Positions 21,540-33,600 of a stretch of 64,000 bases of DNA are shown here, in pieces. The stretch's first letter is position 1. Each line of letters opens with the position of its first letter. Under the pieces are notes generated by a model that had not been told where the DNA came from, made no database searches, and saw only the letters and a list, made by a program, of their open reading frames with translations. Both the position numbers and the translations under genes were made by a program. Origin of the DNA: Podocnemis expansa (lineage: Eukaryota > Chordata > Testudines > Podocnemididae); NCBI GenBank assembly GCA_007922195.1, contig ML681992.1:36905918-36969917 (forward strand). The letters are read 5' to 3'.

Positions 21540-24500
21540 GGGTTTTGTTTGTTTGTTTACTTCTATTTACTTATAAACATTTCTACCTCTCTTTCTTTTA
21601 CTTGGCATCACCTAATCTATGTCCTGTTGTTAATAAACTTAAAAAAAAATCTAAACCAATGCAGTGCTATATATCAGTTCAGCTAACTGTTAGTAATAAT
21701 TAATAAGGCAAGCTACTAGGTATTGTTACCTAGGATTTTCACAACCCAAAGCAATAGTAACTTAACAGTTTCTCTCCAGGCAGTGTCAGGAATAAATCAT
21801 TTGGGACACAGTACTGCTGTCAGATTAAATGCTTGATATAAACAAGTCTGGTCTTATCTAAAACTCCTACTTATTGGATTTTAAGCATGCACACAGATAC
21901 ACACACACAAGGTTTAGGACATCCCACATACAGTTACCCACAGTCTGAGCTGGTTTTGAGTGGTCACTAACTGGGTTTCCCAGGGCTCTATTTCCTTCCA
22001 GTTGATCTAGCCTGTGACACACTCTCCCCAGATCTGGTACTGTGTGCTGCTGTGACCCCCCCATCTCCACTCTTGAACCCCAAATCACCCATTTTTGCCA
22101 TGTGACCACTCACTCCAGAGTCAGTCCACACAAGCCTCTTGTGTGTGATCAGTCCCAGGCAGTGAGTTTGTGCCCTCTGGCCACTTAGGTGATGGTCCCC
22201 CAATGAGCACCCCCAACCCCAGAAACCACAGTGGGAACCTTTGTCTTACAGGAACTGGGGTCTTTCTCCAATCACCATTCACTCATGCCTGCCCATTTTA
22301 CAAAAAAATGGATCATACTCAAGCTCCCTCACTCATATCCTCTAAAGTCCACATAGCTTTTCATAAAACAATGACTAGTTTATCGATCAGGAGATGATTT
22401 TAAGTGAGGATATAGCAAATCAATGCAGAATTGTAATATAAATGAGTCAGTGGTTACCACAAGTGAAATAAAAGTTATAATACACATGCTAAGACTCTAA
22501 CACTCCTGGAGATATGCATATATCATCCCTCAAGTCTGGCTGTGTTGGTTTGCAGCCATCTCCACTTCTTCCAAGGCAGGACCAATTGTTCTTAGAGATG
22601 TTTCAAGATGGAGTTCCCAGGCAAAGCCCCCAAATTGGTCCAAGTGTCTGTCTTTCAAAACCCTTATGGCCCCTACCTTTCTGTGCTGCTGTGTCATTCT
22701 TTTTACTTCTACCTAAGCCAAGGAGGACGGTTGCATTCCCTTTGTCATGTAATTCTCTAGCCTTTGTGCTAGAGAGAGTCCTGAGGGTCTGTGCTATATA
22801 ACAAGCTTCACCTCTGTATGCACACACACATTGCTGCAGAAAACACGATACCACATTAATCCTGTAGAATAGGTTATGAGCATCCATAAAGAAACTTTGT
22901 AGGGCATAATTGGCATAAAAATCACACAATCACAGTGCATAAATGAACAGAAAAGTCAAATAGATCATACTGCAGGGGTGCACAGATGTGCATCCTGTGA
23001 TATAGCTGACGGAGAGGTTAGGTGTCAGCTCCTTGGCAGAAGAAAAGCTTTCTTGAACTGCTCTGATGTATTTACCTAATCTTTTATAGCTAACTCTAAC
23101 AACACACATAACCATTAGTGACTCCTAGTGGCTCAGCATAACATCCTCTGCTGGGTGACCAGTTCTAATTTCAACAAACTATCCATTATCTCGAAATATT
23201 TCTGGTATTTCCAGCCATACAAATATGTTAACAAACAATCAGGGCCAACTAAAACCAAAGTCTCTATTCACTCATGCTCTTCCATAACTTTCTGTCCCAT
23301 CCTGCCATTCTGAGTAACAAACTGCTAATAAACTCAAAATTGTCTCAAAATGTCTAAGATATTTCCTAGTTATATGAAGTTTAGTTTTCAGCTGGCAGTG
23401 GCTGAACATGCACAATGGCTCACTGCAGTAATGTCAAGATTTGGGGGACATGAAAGATGTCAAATTTTGGAATAACAGACATCTCTTTAAAGGACCAAAC
23501 AAATCTCATTATTTCACTGAGTGATCCAGGAAAGTGCTAAACATTTCAGTTTAGAGGGAAATTCAGCACAAGTGATTTGTTGGAGCTCTTTTAGCTAGTA
23601 GTAACCAAGGCTGGTGGAGATGAGATTGTGACTGTGGTTGCTGGAGACAGTGTTGCTGGTCCAGGATTGCTTAGCCAACAGACAGCAAGTTCATGATTGT
23701 GTGCTAGCAGGGAGCACCCAGCAAAGGAAGATACCTTAATGGTCTGTTGTGGTATCCCTGGGAACATTAAGGTATCCTAAGTTACAGCAAAGGTGGAGAG
23801 CCAGCCTTTCACTAGTCTGGTTTACAATGTAGAACAAACCCAATTATGTCTTTGCAGATGACTGCATTAAGACACATTTGGTTGTGCTTCTTTATATAAA
23901 AGAGGTGATAGTAGCATCCTACACATGCTGTAGCCAAGAGAACTGAGACCTGGGGAGTCATTAGAGATGACGGTTGCCATAGTAAAATTATAAAATATGA
24001 AACAGTGCTTAAAATATGCCATGCAAGAAATATTTGCCTCTAGTAATCGGAAAAGTCCAACAGTTAGCAAGTTTGTTTTTGAGTGATACTGCAGCACTGT
24101 CTCTAATTGAATTTTCAGTGCAGTTAGCCAGCCAGCCTTTATCACCAGTACTTGATTATGAAGATGGTGTCCACAAATCCGATTTGAATCCCATTTGTTG
24201 TAATTGCATAATCTAATAGATTGCCTGAATTTGTTATGCAGTGTGAATATTCCCCCTCACTTGGTCATCACTGCTTAATGTAACAATAACTAATTAAGTC
24301 CCTTTGATCAGATTAAAAAGGAGAGTCAACAGTTTAACTCAATTTTCCAAATACTTTAGTGTGGGGGGCATTTCAGAAATTCCCTGGCAGGCTTTCTTCA
24401 ATAAAAATGCAAGCTCATCTGGGTAAACATGAACAACATGAACTTCTAGCGCAAAGCTTTTTAATGCAGTCAAGGTAATTAAGAGAGGATTCTTTTTCCT

Positions 24501-27480
24501 TACTCTGAGTTACTGTGATAGAATAATATTTTCAGCTTTTAAACAGGAGTGTTTCAAGATGAATTCCATAGTATTAAGTACGCCCTGCTTTTCAAAATTG
24601 CCTTTTATTTGTTTTTGACAACACTTGGTAACAATTGCTTATTGCAGCAATGTGAGTTTTTCAGAAGTAATGTTGATTGGTCTTGGGGGGCTGCAAGAGA
24701 TTGTCAGCAGCTGTGTTGTAACAAGGTCTTTAGAGAAATTAGGGAGATCAGCACTGCTGTTACTAGAGGAACATTGTCCTCTTGCCTTGACAACAAACAG
24801 GGGACAGAAAGGGAAGATAAATGTTCACAGAATTCTAAGCATTTAGCAGATTTTTTTAGCAGCTGGATTTTCTTTCCCTCCAATTTGTTTATGTCTGCAC
24901 CTGAGGGAAGATGCAGAATCATGATCAGAATGATTCTTTTATGAATACTGCAGCTCCACCTTTGGATGGTAAAAATGCAACATATTTCAAAGCTTTTATT
25001 GTCTGGGCATGATTATCTTGGAAGCTGGTTAATCATTCACAGACATCTGAAGAGAATGTCATAATCTAAAGGAGGTAAAAGTGCTGTAGTGGTATGGACT
25101 AAGTATAAAATATGTGGATTATATTTGTTTTTTTTTTAAATGTCTAATAACACTCCAAGTGCCATAATAATATGACTGAAAATATCTCATCTGTAGAAAG
25201 TGAGGGATTTCACCCTACAGAAGTTCCTATTTTTCCAGAACTTAATTGCACACTAAGTATCTTTCTTTTTCTTCAGCCTTTCCAAAACACAGGAAACAAA
25301 TCCAGTGTACACCAGGAGTCATGGACTGATCTGGAAAGGTTACTGCAGTGTATGGATATTATGCAAATGTAGTAACCTTTCTGAGTTGTTTGCAAACTGG
25401 AGGAGACACCATTCAGGAGGATAGTCTAATTGCTTTAGCACTGTTTAATGCATTTCTGTGGGAAGGAAAAAAATCAAAGAGGGTTTTAATGGAACATTTG
25501 TTCTTTGAAAAGGTCCAAATAAAAGACATAAAGGGCTCTTCTCCCCTCCCCCCCTTCAGGTTAATTCTACAGAATTTTAAAGTGAAAATGAACAGAGCAG
25601 AGACATGCTTTGAGTGCTGTATGTAATAGTAAAGCTCTTCAGCTATGTTTACCAGTGGTCACAGATAATTTAAATGAGAAAGAGAGATTGCTTGTATTAA
25701 AAGCTGAGAGGACAGGAACTAAAATGCTGTTTTCCCTAGATAACTTAATTATTGTCCTCAGTGGAAATGCAACTTTAACACTAAATAATTTTAGAATTTT
25801 TTGTGTATGTAATAAATTAATTCATGAATTTCAAATGAACCAAGAGGAGTTAACATTTTGACTTGTATGTTACATACTTTCCTCTCACAGCTGAATCATT
25901 TTAATGTCCCATGGCTAAAGGAAACCTGAAGATTTCAAGTAGTACAGTGTTTTCAGCTGAGACTGCTGAAGGTGGAAGGAGAATCCTATTTAAATAAATA
26001 ATTGCATAGTGTCTTTATGAATTGTTATTCCCCCTGTACATCTGCTCTCTTTTCAATAGCAATTCAGAAACTTTGTTTAGATCTGAATTCCTGAATGCAC
26101 CTCACTTTCATTGCATTATAAACCCCTCATTGATCACAGCTGCTGGAGCCACTGTATGCGTTTTTAAATAATCAATTGTCTTAAAAGTTTTCCCAATCTG
26201 CATTCTCTCCATTTATTCCTGAATTGATGACCAGAAGAAAGAGAAATATAAATAGACTTGCAACTGTATGTAGAGAACCATTCTCTGTATTGCTGGGAGA
26301 AATGTGAAAAAGATGGATTTCACAAGCTGAGAATGTAAATACTGATATTGCTGCTGATAAAGGACCAGTGGAGGGGTCTGCTCTCCCCTTAATGTGCTTT
26401 TTCTTCCAATGCAGGGGAAGAGGAATAGCAAGCATATGGTAAAAGTAGGACATGTAGGTATTTAATATACCTAATATTAAAGGAAGGTGTTCTGATTTAC
26501 TAATAACATTATTGTGGACATGCAGTGACAGAAAATGTCTCCTTTAGGTGACCAGCTTTAGCTAAACAACCTTTTTTCCTCTGGCAACTTGGACCAAAGT
26601 CTGGTTATTGGTGACTTAAGCAGAGCTGTGTGTGTACTAATTTATGTACTAAATCCTGGCCTCTGCTTAACTAAGTGTGTAAGTCAAAGAAGGAACAAGG
26701 CTGAATATGATGTGAGAATATCCTATCCAGTCTACCAGGAAGAGTCTTATACAGTTCAATGCCTTGTCCACATGTAGGATCTCCAAGAATATATCCTCCA
26801 CAAGGAGAAAAGCATTTCCAGCCATACAAGTAGACAATGTTTCTGCTGCCACCAAATGGAATTTTTAGCTTGTGTTGATTAGGAAGTCCATGCAACTTTG
26901 AAAAAATAAACTACTTTGAAAAATAAACTACTCCCAGAGTTACAACTATGGCTCACTGCACAATATCCCTGTCCAATGATAGTAGTGTATGCCAAATTGT
27001 GGCCATGGGACCATCCACTAAGCACCACTCCTGACCATTTGGTCATTTTGCAAACAGATCTACTTTCTGACTCTGGTCAGTTCTTCATTTTCAGCCACCC
27101 AGAGATTTCCCTCCATATTTGATGCAGAAAAGACAGGAGGAAAAGGAATGTGAAATGTTTAAGAACAGCATGTGCACAACGGTGTTACAACACAAGGCTT
27201 AAATTCTGCCTTCTGAAACACAAATTCAACTCAAATTGATTTCAACAGGAGCTGTATCAGAAATACTGGATACAAATCTTGGCCCCAATTCACTGCAGAA
27301 AAAACATTTTAACAATTTAATTTATATTATTCCTAATACAAGAACTAAATCCTACTGAGATCCATCTTCATACTTGCTGAATAATATGAAAACCTATCTG
27401 AATTGACTCATTATATCATACAGTTTGGTTGTGTTTAATCCAGGTGGAGCCATCAATTTATCTTTTTCTACAGAATAGAC
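21540..27480. other. Long repeat-poor non-coding region
   Basis: Nearly 6 kb without a young transposon. I recognise no exon, RNA gene or repeat family. Open frames (for example 24549-24944 plus and 22603-22929 minus) lack known motifs and a splice or promoter context. The stretch 24230-24530 is AT-rich with well-spaced homeobox-like TAATTA words, which suggests but does not show regulatory DNA. Confidence 0.5.
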
Positions 27481-27485
27481 TCATA

Positions 27486-27811
27486 GGTTATGTCTACACT
27501 ACAGAAACTTAGTTCAAACTTGTTTGTTTGAGGTAATAAGTTCAAGGTTTGTTCAAACTAACTTCAAACTTATTCATTTGAACTAACTACCCTTAGTTCA
27601 AACTTCTTAAGTTCAAACTATGGTGAGTTCGAGTCTACATCATGCTTAATTTCAAATAATGCTTGAAGTGCTTAGTTTGAACTAAGTGTTCCTTAGTTCA
27701 AACTAAGGAATTTCTTAGTTTAAACTAAGGAAAAGCTAATGTGGACTGCGATTAATTTAGTTTGAATTAAGCCTCCTTAATTTGACCTAAATTGGCAGTG
27801 TATTCATAGCC
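27486..27811. mobile_element. A-family MITE
   Basis: The ends GGTTATGTCTACACTAC and GCAGTGTATTCATAGCC are flanked by ATA on each side (27483-27485 and 27812-27814). The inside consists of TTAGTTCAAACTAA words in both orientations. It lies 11 bases before the next MITE. Confidence 0.85.
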
Positions 27812-27822
27812 ATAGACTCATA

Positions 27823-28179
27823 AACTATGTCTACACTAGCAATTTAGTTCAAATCAAGAAGGCTTAATTTGAACTAAATTAGCCCATGGCCACACTAGCC
27901 TCTCCTTAGTTCAGACTAAGAAATTCCTTAGTTTGAACTATGGAACACTTAGTTCAAATTAGTGAGTACAGATGGTTAGTTCAAACTAAGTACGGCAAAG
28001 ACTAGAACTAACCCTTAGTTTGAACTGACTAAATTCAAACTAACAATGTGGACTAGCTTGAACTAGTCCATGGTGTTAGTTCGAGCTATGAAGTTCACAG
28101 TTTGTTTGAACTAAACTGAGGTTAGTACTAAGCTCAAATTTATTAGTTTGAACTGCCTTTGGCTAGTGGAGACATAGCC
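27823..28179. mobile_element. A-family MITE at a CR1 3' end
   Basis: The ends AACTATGTCTACACTAGC and GCTAGTGGAGACATAGCC are flanked by ATA (27820-27822 and 28180-28182). The body is of the TTAGTTTGAACTAA type. The right flank enters the CR1 3' terminus at once (ATAGACTGTAAGGTCAGAAG), so the target was the terminal ATAGACTC repeat of that CR1. Confidence 0.88.
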
Positions 28180-28671
28180 ATAGACTGTAAGGTCAGAAGG
28201 GACCAGTATTATCATCTAGTTTGACATTCTGCACAATGCAGGCTTCAGAACATCACCCACCCACTCCAGCAATAAGAGAATTCAGTGGAAGGTGAGCCAT
28301 GCCTCATGCTATAGAAGAAGACGAAAAAACCCCAGAGCCCAAGCCAATCTGTCCTGGAGGAAAATTCCTTCCTGACCCAAATATAGGGATCAGTTTAAAC
28401 CCTGAGGATGTGGGTAAGTCTCAACAGCCAGTCACCCAAGAAACAATTCATTGTAATAACTCAGAACTCATCCCATATACCCTCCCTTCTTGGGCCACTT
28501 CCACATCAACCACCAGTAGAGGTAGATAAAAAATCAGTCAGTTTCCAAAGTAGACCATCCCATCATACCATCCCCTCCATAAACTTATCAAGCTCAGTTT
28601 TGAAAGCAGTTATGGGTTTTTTTTGTCCCCACAGCTCCCCCTGGAAAGCTATTTTAGAACTTTAAACCTCA

Positions 28672-30430
28672 AATGGTTAGAAACCTGCATCTAATTTCAA
28701 GCCTAAATTTCCCGATGGACAGTTTAGATCCATTTGTTCTAATGTCTTCATTGGTGCTATATTGAAATACTTCCTCTTCCTCCCCGATATTTATCCCTTT
28801 GATGTATTTATAGAGAAGACTCGTATCACCCTTCAACCTTCTTTTGGTTAGGCTAAACAAGCTAAGCTCCTTGAGTCTTCTCTCATAAGGCAAGTTTTCA
28901 ATTCCATGGATCATCATTGTAGCCCTTCTCTGCACCTGTTCCAATCTGAATTCATTCTTTTTAAGCATGGGGCACAAGAATTGTACACAGTATTCCAGAT
29001 GGTTCCTCACCAATGCCTTGTACAGTGGCAGTAATGCCTCCCTGTCTCTACTTGAAATCCTTTTCCTGATATGTCCTAGAACTGCATTAGCTTTTTTCAT
29101 GGCCACCTCACATTGGCAGCTCATGGTCATCCTGTGATCAACCAGTGCTTCCAGATCCTTCCCCTACTTAGTCCATTCCAACTGATGCGCCCCCAACTTA
29201 TACATAAAATGCTTGTTATTTGTCCCTGAATGCATGACCTTGCACTTCCCATTATTAAATTTCATCCTATTCATCCTATTCCAGTTTACAATGCCATCCA
29301 GTTCTTTTTGTATGGTATCCCAATCCTCTATATTGGCAATACCTCCCAGCTCAGTGCTGTCTGCAAACTTTATTAGCACAGTCCCACTTTTTGTGCTAAG
29401 GTCAGTAACAAAAAGTTTAAATAAGATTGGTCCCAAGACCAACACCTGAGGGACTCCACTGGTAACCTCCCTCCAGCTTGACAGTTCACTCTTCAGTATG
29501 ACTCTCTGTAGCCTCTCCTTTAATCAGTTCCTTAGCTACTTTACTAGATTCATAAAAATCCCTGTCTTCTGTAACTTAACTAATAATTCCCTATGTGGCA
29601 CTGTATGAAATGCCTTGCTGAAATCTAAGTAAATTAAGTCCACTGCATTCCTTTTATGTAAAAAATCTGTTATTCTCTCAAAAAAAGATTGTGTTGGTCT
29701 GGCATGTTTTACCTTTTGTAAAGCCATGTTGTATTTTATCCCAATTATTGTTATCCTCAATATCCTTAAATATTTTCTCCTTCAAATTTTTCTCCAAGAT
29801 CTTGCAAACTACTGAGGTCAAACTAACAGTCCAGTAGTTACCTGGATCATTTTTATTCCCTTTCTTGAAAATTGGAACTATATTTATGATTCTCCAGTCA
29901 TATGGTGCACCCCTGAGTTTACAGACTCATTAAAAATCTTTGCTCATGGGTTAGCAATTTCATGATCCCATTCCTTTAGTATCCTTGGATGGAGATTATC
30001 TGGGATCCCTGATTTAGTCTCATCCAGGAGCTCGAGTTTGGCTTCTACTTTGTGTATGGTAATTTCCACTTTCATGACCTCATTCCCATTAGTTAACCTA
30101 CCTCTATCCCCCAGCTCATCTTCACACTCTTTGCAAACAGATGCAAAGTACTTGTTTAGACATTGTCACACCTAGATTATCCCTGAAATCTACTCCATCC
30201 CCAGTTTTTAACTGTCCCACTTCTTCTTTCTTTGTTTTCTTCCTATTTATATGGCTAAAGAACCATTTACTATTGGTTTTAATTCCCTTTGCAAGGTCCA
30301 GCTCTGCTTGACTTTTTGCCTTTCTCACTTTATCTCTACATATTCTGAGTTCCAAAATGTAGCTTTCCTTGCTGATCCCTCCCAGTTTCCATTCCTTGTA
30401 GACTCTGTGCTTCCTCCTAATTACCTCTCT
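28672..30430 (-). pseudogene. CR1 reverse transcriptase remnant
   Basis: Minus-strand pieces: 30122-30430 (ELRICRDKVRKAKSQAELDL, the linker before RT), 29536-29760 (DLIYLDFSKAFHTVPH, the first catalytic block), 29164-29445 (IKFADSTELGGIANI, where FADS replaces the FADD catalytic pair) and 28672-29130 (VRNHLEYCVQFLCP, RATMMIHGIENLPYERRLKE, thumb). Frames differ between pieces, and the second catalytic Asp is lost. Confidence 0.88.
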
Positions 30431-30776
30431 GAGATGTTTACACATGCAGCTTGTCAATTTCAAAAGGTATAGCCGTGTTAGTCTAGTCCAGTAAAAAAAC
30501 AACAAGGAGTTGTGTGGCACTTTAAGACTAACAGATTTATTTTTTGCATGAGCTTTCGTGGGAGAAGATCCCACTTCCTCAGATGCTTTGAAGATGCGTG
30601 AACTTACAGAAAGGAATGAAGCTAAATGCAAGGGGGTGTAAAACATAGGATCAGGTCATAAAGTAACAGCAAATCAGAGCAGTTTACAGGCTCAGACCAT
30701 GGGAAGCCTGAAGTCAAATTACCCTTTGCAATGGGAAAAGAACCCATAGTCTCGACTGAGTCCTGCTTTCACAGAA

Positions 30777-31176
30777 NNNNNNNNNNNNNNNNNNNNNNNN
30801 NNNNNNNNNNNNNNNNNNNNNNNNNNNNNNNNNNNNNNNNNNNNNNNNNNNNNNNNNNNNNNNNNNNNNNNNNNNNNNNNNNNNNNNNNNNNNNNNNNNN
30901 NNNNNNNNNNNNNNNNNNNNNNNNNNNNNNNNNNNNNNNNNNNNNNNNNNNNNNNNNNNNNNNNNNNNNNNNNNNNNNNNNNNNNNNNNNNNNNNNNNNN
31001 NNNNNNNNNNNNNNNNNNNNNNNNNNNNNNNNNNNNNNNNNNNNNNNNNNNNNNNNNNNNNNNNNNNNNNNNNNNNNNNNNNNNNNNNNNNNNNNNNNNN
31101 NNNNNNNNNNNNNNNNNNNNNNNNNNNNNNNNNNNNNNNNNNNNNNNNNNNNNNNNNNNNNNNNNNNNNNNNNNNN
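30777..31176. other. Assembly gap (400 N)
   Basis: Exactly 400 N. The same length occurs at 53411-53810, so the size may be a placeholder and not a measurement. It sits at the centre of a near-perfect inverted repeat, a structure that commonly breaks assembly. Confidence 0.97.
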
Positions 31177-31370
31177 TTCTGTGAAAGCAGGACTCAGTCG
31201 AGACTATGGGTTCTTTTCCCATTGCAAAGGGTAATTTGACTTCAGGCTTCCCATGGTCTGAGCCTGTAAACTGCTCTGATTTGCTGTTACTTTATGACCT
31301 GATCCTATGTTTTACACCCCCTTGCATTTAGCTTCATTCCTTTCTGTAAGTTCACCCATCTTCAAAGCAT

Positions 31371-31407
31371 CTGAGGAAGTGGGATCTTCTCCCACGAAAG
31401 CTCATGC
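31371..31407 (+). ncRNA. Hammerhead-ribozyme-like core in PLE 3' tail
   Basis: The tail reads CTGAGGA (the CUGANGA core form), one extra A, a 6-bp stem GTGGGA/TCCCAC with loop TCTTC, GAAA, then a 2-bp stem GC-TCAT-GC. This is the order of a hammerhead core with the minimal stem III described for Penelope-like elements. The usual U before the cleaved base is A here and the extra A is unusual, so activity is doubtful. The mirror copy is at 30546-30582 on the minus strand. Confidence 0.45.
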
Positions 31408-31624
31408 AAAAAATAAATCTGTTAGTCTTAAAGTGCCACACAACTCCTTGTTGTTTTTTTTACATCCGGCTTGGTCTACAGTTCTTGCCTATGAATTTTT
31501 TCCCTTTTCTTGGAAAGTAGGCTTCAGAGAGTTCCTGCAACCTTGATTTGAAGTGATTCCAGGGCTTTTCTACATTAACATTCCTGAGTTCTTCAGTCCA
31601 GTCTATTTCTCCAAATAATTCCCT

Positions 31625-31858
31625 TTATTTTCTAAAGTTAGCCCTTTTAAAATCAAAGATGGTGGTGGTCACAGCATTATTTTTGTTTATCCTTAAAATT
31701 AGTTTGAACTGAATGAGCTTGTGGCCACTCAAACCTAAGTTGTTGCATACAACCAGTTCCTCTATGAGGTCGTCACTACTCACCACTACCAAATCTAAGA
31801 TGGCGTCCCCTCTCATTGGTTCATTAACAGTTTGGAGAAGGAATTCATCAGAAATCAC
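31625..31858 (-). pseudogene. CR1 endonuclease C-terminal remnant
   Basis: The open piece reads ISDEFLLQTVNEPMRGDAIL, DLVVVSSDDLIEELVV and GLSGHKLIQFKL. It lines up with the C-terminal part of CR1 endonucleases, where GLSGHK stands for the catalytic GSSDH block with Asp replaced. It is separated from its RT by the PLE insertion. Confidence 0.82.
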
Positions 31859-32345
31859 ATCCAGGAAAATCTAGGCCCCCTTATTACTGCTAGCATATGC
31901 CCTCCAGGCTATGTCTGGGAAGTTAAAGTTTCCCATAATCACACAGTTCCCAGTAATATTTACTGCCTGAAAGTGGTCCCTATCCATGTCTAAACCAGAT
32001 CCCACTGGTCTGTAACTCACCCCAAGACTATCCCTGGAGAAACTCCAATTGCTTTCTTCCCCAATATGATTTGTATCCAGATTGATTCTGTCTTGTTAAA
32101 TCCATGACTTTGAATTTCCTTACAGTCTACCTTCTCATTGATATACAATGCCACTCCCTCACCTTGCTTTTATATCTGGCTTGCCTAAAGAGCACAGAGC
32201 CTTCAATGCTAGTACACCAGTCATGAGTACTATTTCACCATGATTCTGTTATCCATATAATATCTGGTCTCACTTCTTCTACCAGTAGCTCCAGTTCCTC
32301 CATTTTGTTGCCCCAGCTACTTGCATTAGTTTATAAACATTTTAG

Positions 32346-32934
32346 TTTTTGCTGCTTTGCCTCACTCTCTTTGCCTGTTCAAAGCATACTATGTTTTGCT
32401 ATAAAATATTTCTTTCAACAAGAATTGTGTCTCTATTTCATTTATGGGTGAGATGATATGCAAAGCTTTCATGAGAGAAATCTCTTGAACGTCATTACAC
32501 AGTATCATACTGAACCATTTCAATCTTTCTCTCAATATAGTTGAACTGTTAGGAATTAGAATTACTAAGGAAAATGTTTTTGTCCCAGAGTCTGTCAGTA
32601 TTACTCTCTAGAGCTGGTTGGAAACAGGAATTTTTATTCTGTGGGAACACCCAACATTTATTTGGAAAGAAATTCTGAATCAGAACAAAGGTCCAGATCC
32701 ACAAAGGTATTTCAACTACTAACTTACTTTGCAATCAAGAATTAAGACTGGGTACCTTTGTGGATCTGGAGCAAAGAGGTGAGATTTCTTTTAAAATGAA
32801 AACTTAAAAAAAGTTCAAATTGGAAACTCTAAAACTTGCCATTTTCATAAGGTAGAAGCACATCTTTTCAACTTACCATTTTGATTTATTTTATTTTGAC
32901 TTTTATTATATTGAAATATAATATCTGAAATGTA
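32346..32934. other. Non-coding region with one hairpin
   Basis: No gene recognised; AT-rich. It contains the palindromic repeat at 32690-32771. Confidence 0.5.
32690..32771. repeat. Old hairpin repeat, 18-bp perfect arms
   Basis: TCCAGATCCACAAAGGTA is answered about 45 bases later by TACCTTTGTGGATCTGGA. This matches the style of an old hairpin repeat in turtle and archosaur DNA (CAGATCCTCAAAGGTATTT type). No coding. Confidence 0.65.
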
Positions 32935-33600
32935 GAATTATGACCTTGCACTTGTTTTCTTTAAAATCTGCTTTGTTTGAAAGAGCCCAGTTTTACAAAG
33001 CAATCCAGAGTGCTCAGTATGGCTGCTTTCTCATCACTATTTGTCACTTCACCAAATTTGTGTTGTCTACATGATTTATCACTAATTGGTTTTATATTTA
33101 TTTTCTGATCATTTATAAAAAAAAATGTTGAATAACTTCAGGCCTAGAACAGATCCCTGAGGGATTCTCCTCGCCACTACTAGAAACACCTCTATTCCGT
33201 AATGATTCCCAATTGACAATTATTTTTGCGTTCTGTCAGCCAGTTTTTAATCCATTTTACATATGCTTTACTGATATTATATAATGCTAATATTTTAATC
33301 ATAATGTCATGCACTGCTAAGTCAATTGCATTTCAAAAGCCTAAGGCCTTACATCTAAGTCTAACCAAATGTCCAACATCCCTGCAGTTCCCATTATCAA
33401 CCAACCTTGTAACCTCACCAAAAAGGAAAACAGGCAGGTTTGACAAGACCACCTTCCACAAGCAATGTCAACTAGCATTAGTTACATCCCTGTATTTTAA
33501 TTTTTTATTGATTAAATCCCATATCACCTTTTTGATTATCTTGCCCAGCATTGATATCAGGCTAACTAACTTATATTGAAATGGGTCATCCCCCAAGCAC
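32935..33600 (-). mobile_element. Old CR1/L3-like RT fragment, minus strand
   Basis: In antisense this carries the palm and following region of an old CR1-like RT. On plus it reads CATCACTATTTGTCACTTCA (before the FADD block), GAACAGATCCCTGAGGGATT (the complement of the PGSVLGP region), TGTCAGCCAGTTTTTAATCC, then CACTGCTAAGTCAATTGCAT and GCATTGATATCAGGCTAACT. No intact frame. Confidence 0.75.

Larger units (their letters stand above)
30456..31461. mobile_element. Penelope-like inverted repeat around an assembly gap
   Basis: The left arm (30456-30776) is a PLE 3' region antisense, with the end tail GGTATAGCCGTGTTAGTCTA. The right arm (31177-31461) is the same region in sense. Over about 285 bases I find only one difference (30597 C versus the complement at about 31358). 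The gap lies where the arms meet, inside the coding C-terminus (SVKAGLSRDYGFFSHCKG on both arms). Flanking ACATGCAGCTTGTC (30442-30455) and ACATCCGGCTTGGTC (31462-31476) look like an imperfect target duplication. It is inserted in the CR1. Confidence 0.88.
28180..32345 (-). mobile_element. Long CR1 LINE, minus strand, split by a PLE
   Basis: The 3' end at 28180 reads ATAGACTGTAAGGTCAGAAG. It is followed by the antisense 3' UTR (CTTCCTGACCCAAATATAGG), the RT thumb and palm (28672-29760), the RT N-terminus (about 29760-30455), and after the PLE the endonuclease C-terminus (31477-32340). It is the longest CR1 here once the PLE is removed, about 3.1 kb, but it is 5'-truncated and has many frame breaks. 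It belongs to a different subfamily from the copies at 583 and 47709, judging by its distinct 3' end. Confidence 0.9.

Noticed and set aside
24549..24944. 131-codon plus frame
   Set aside because: Random-looking residues, no motif or splice signals; overlapped by other frames.
30719..31234. Open frames spanning the first gap
   Set aside because: Most residues are unknown N-codons; only the PLE C-terminus on each side is real.
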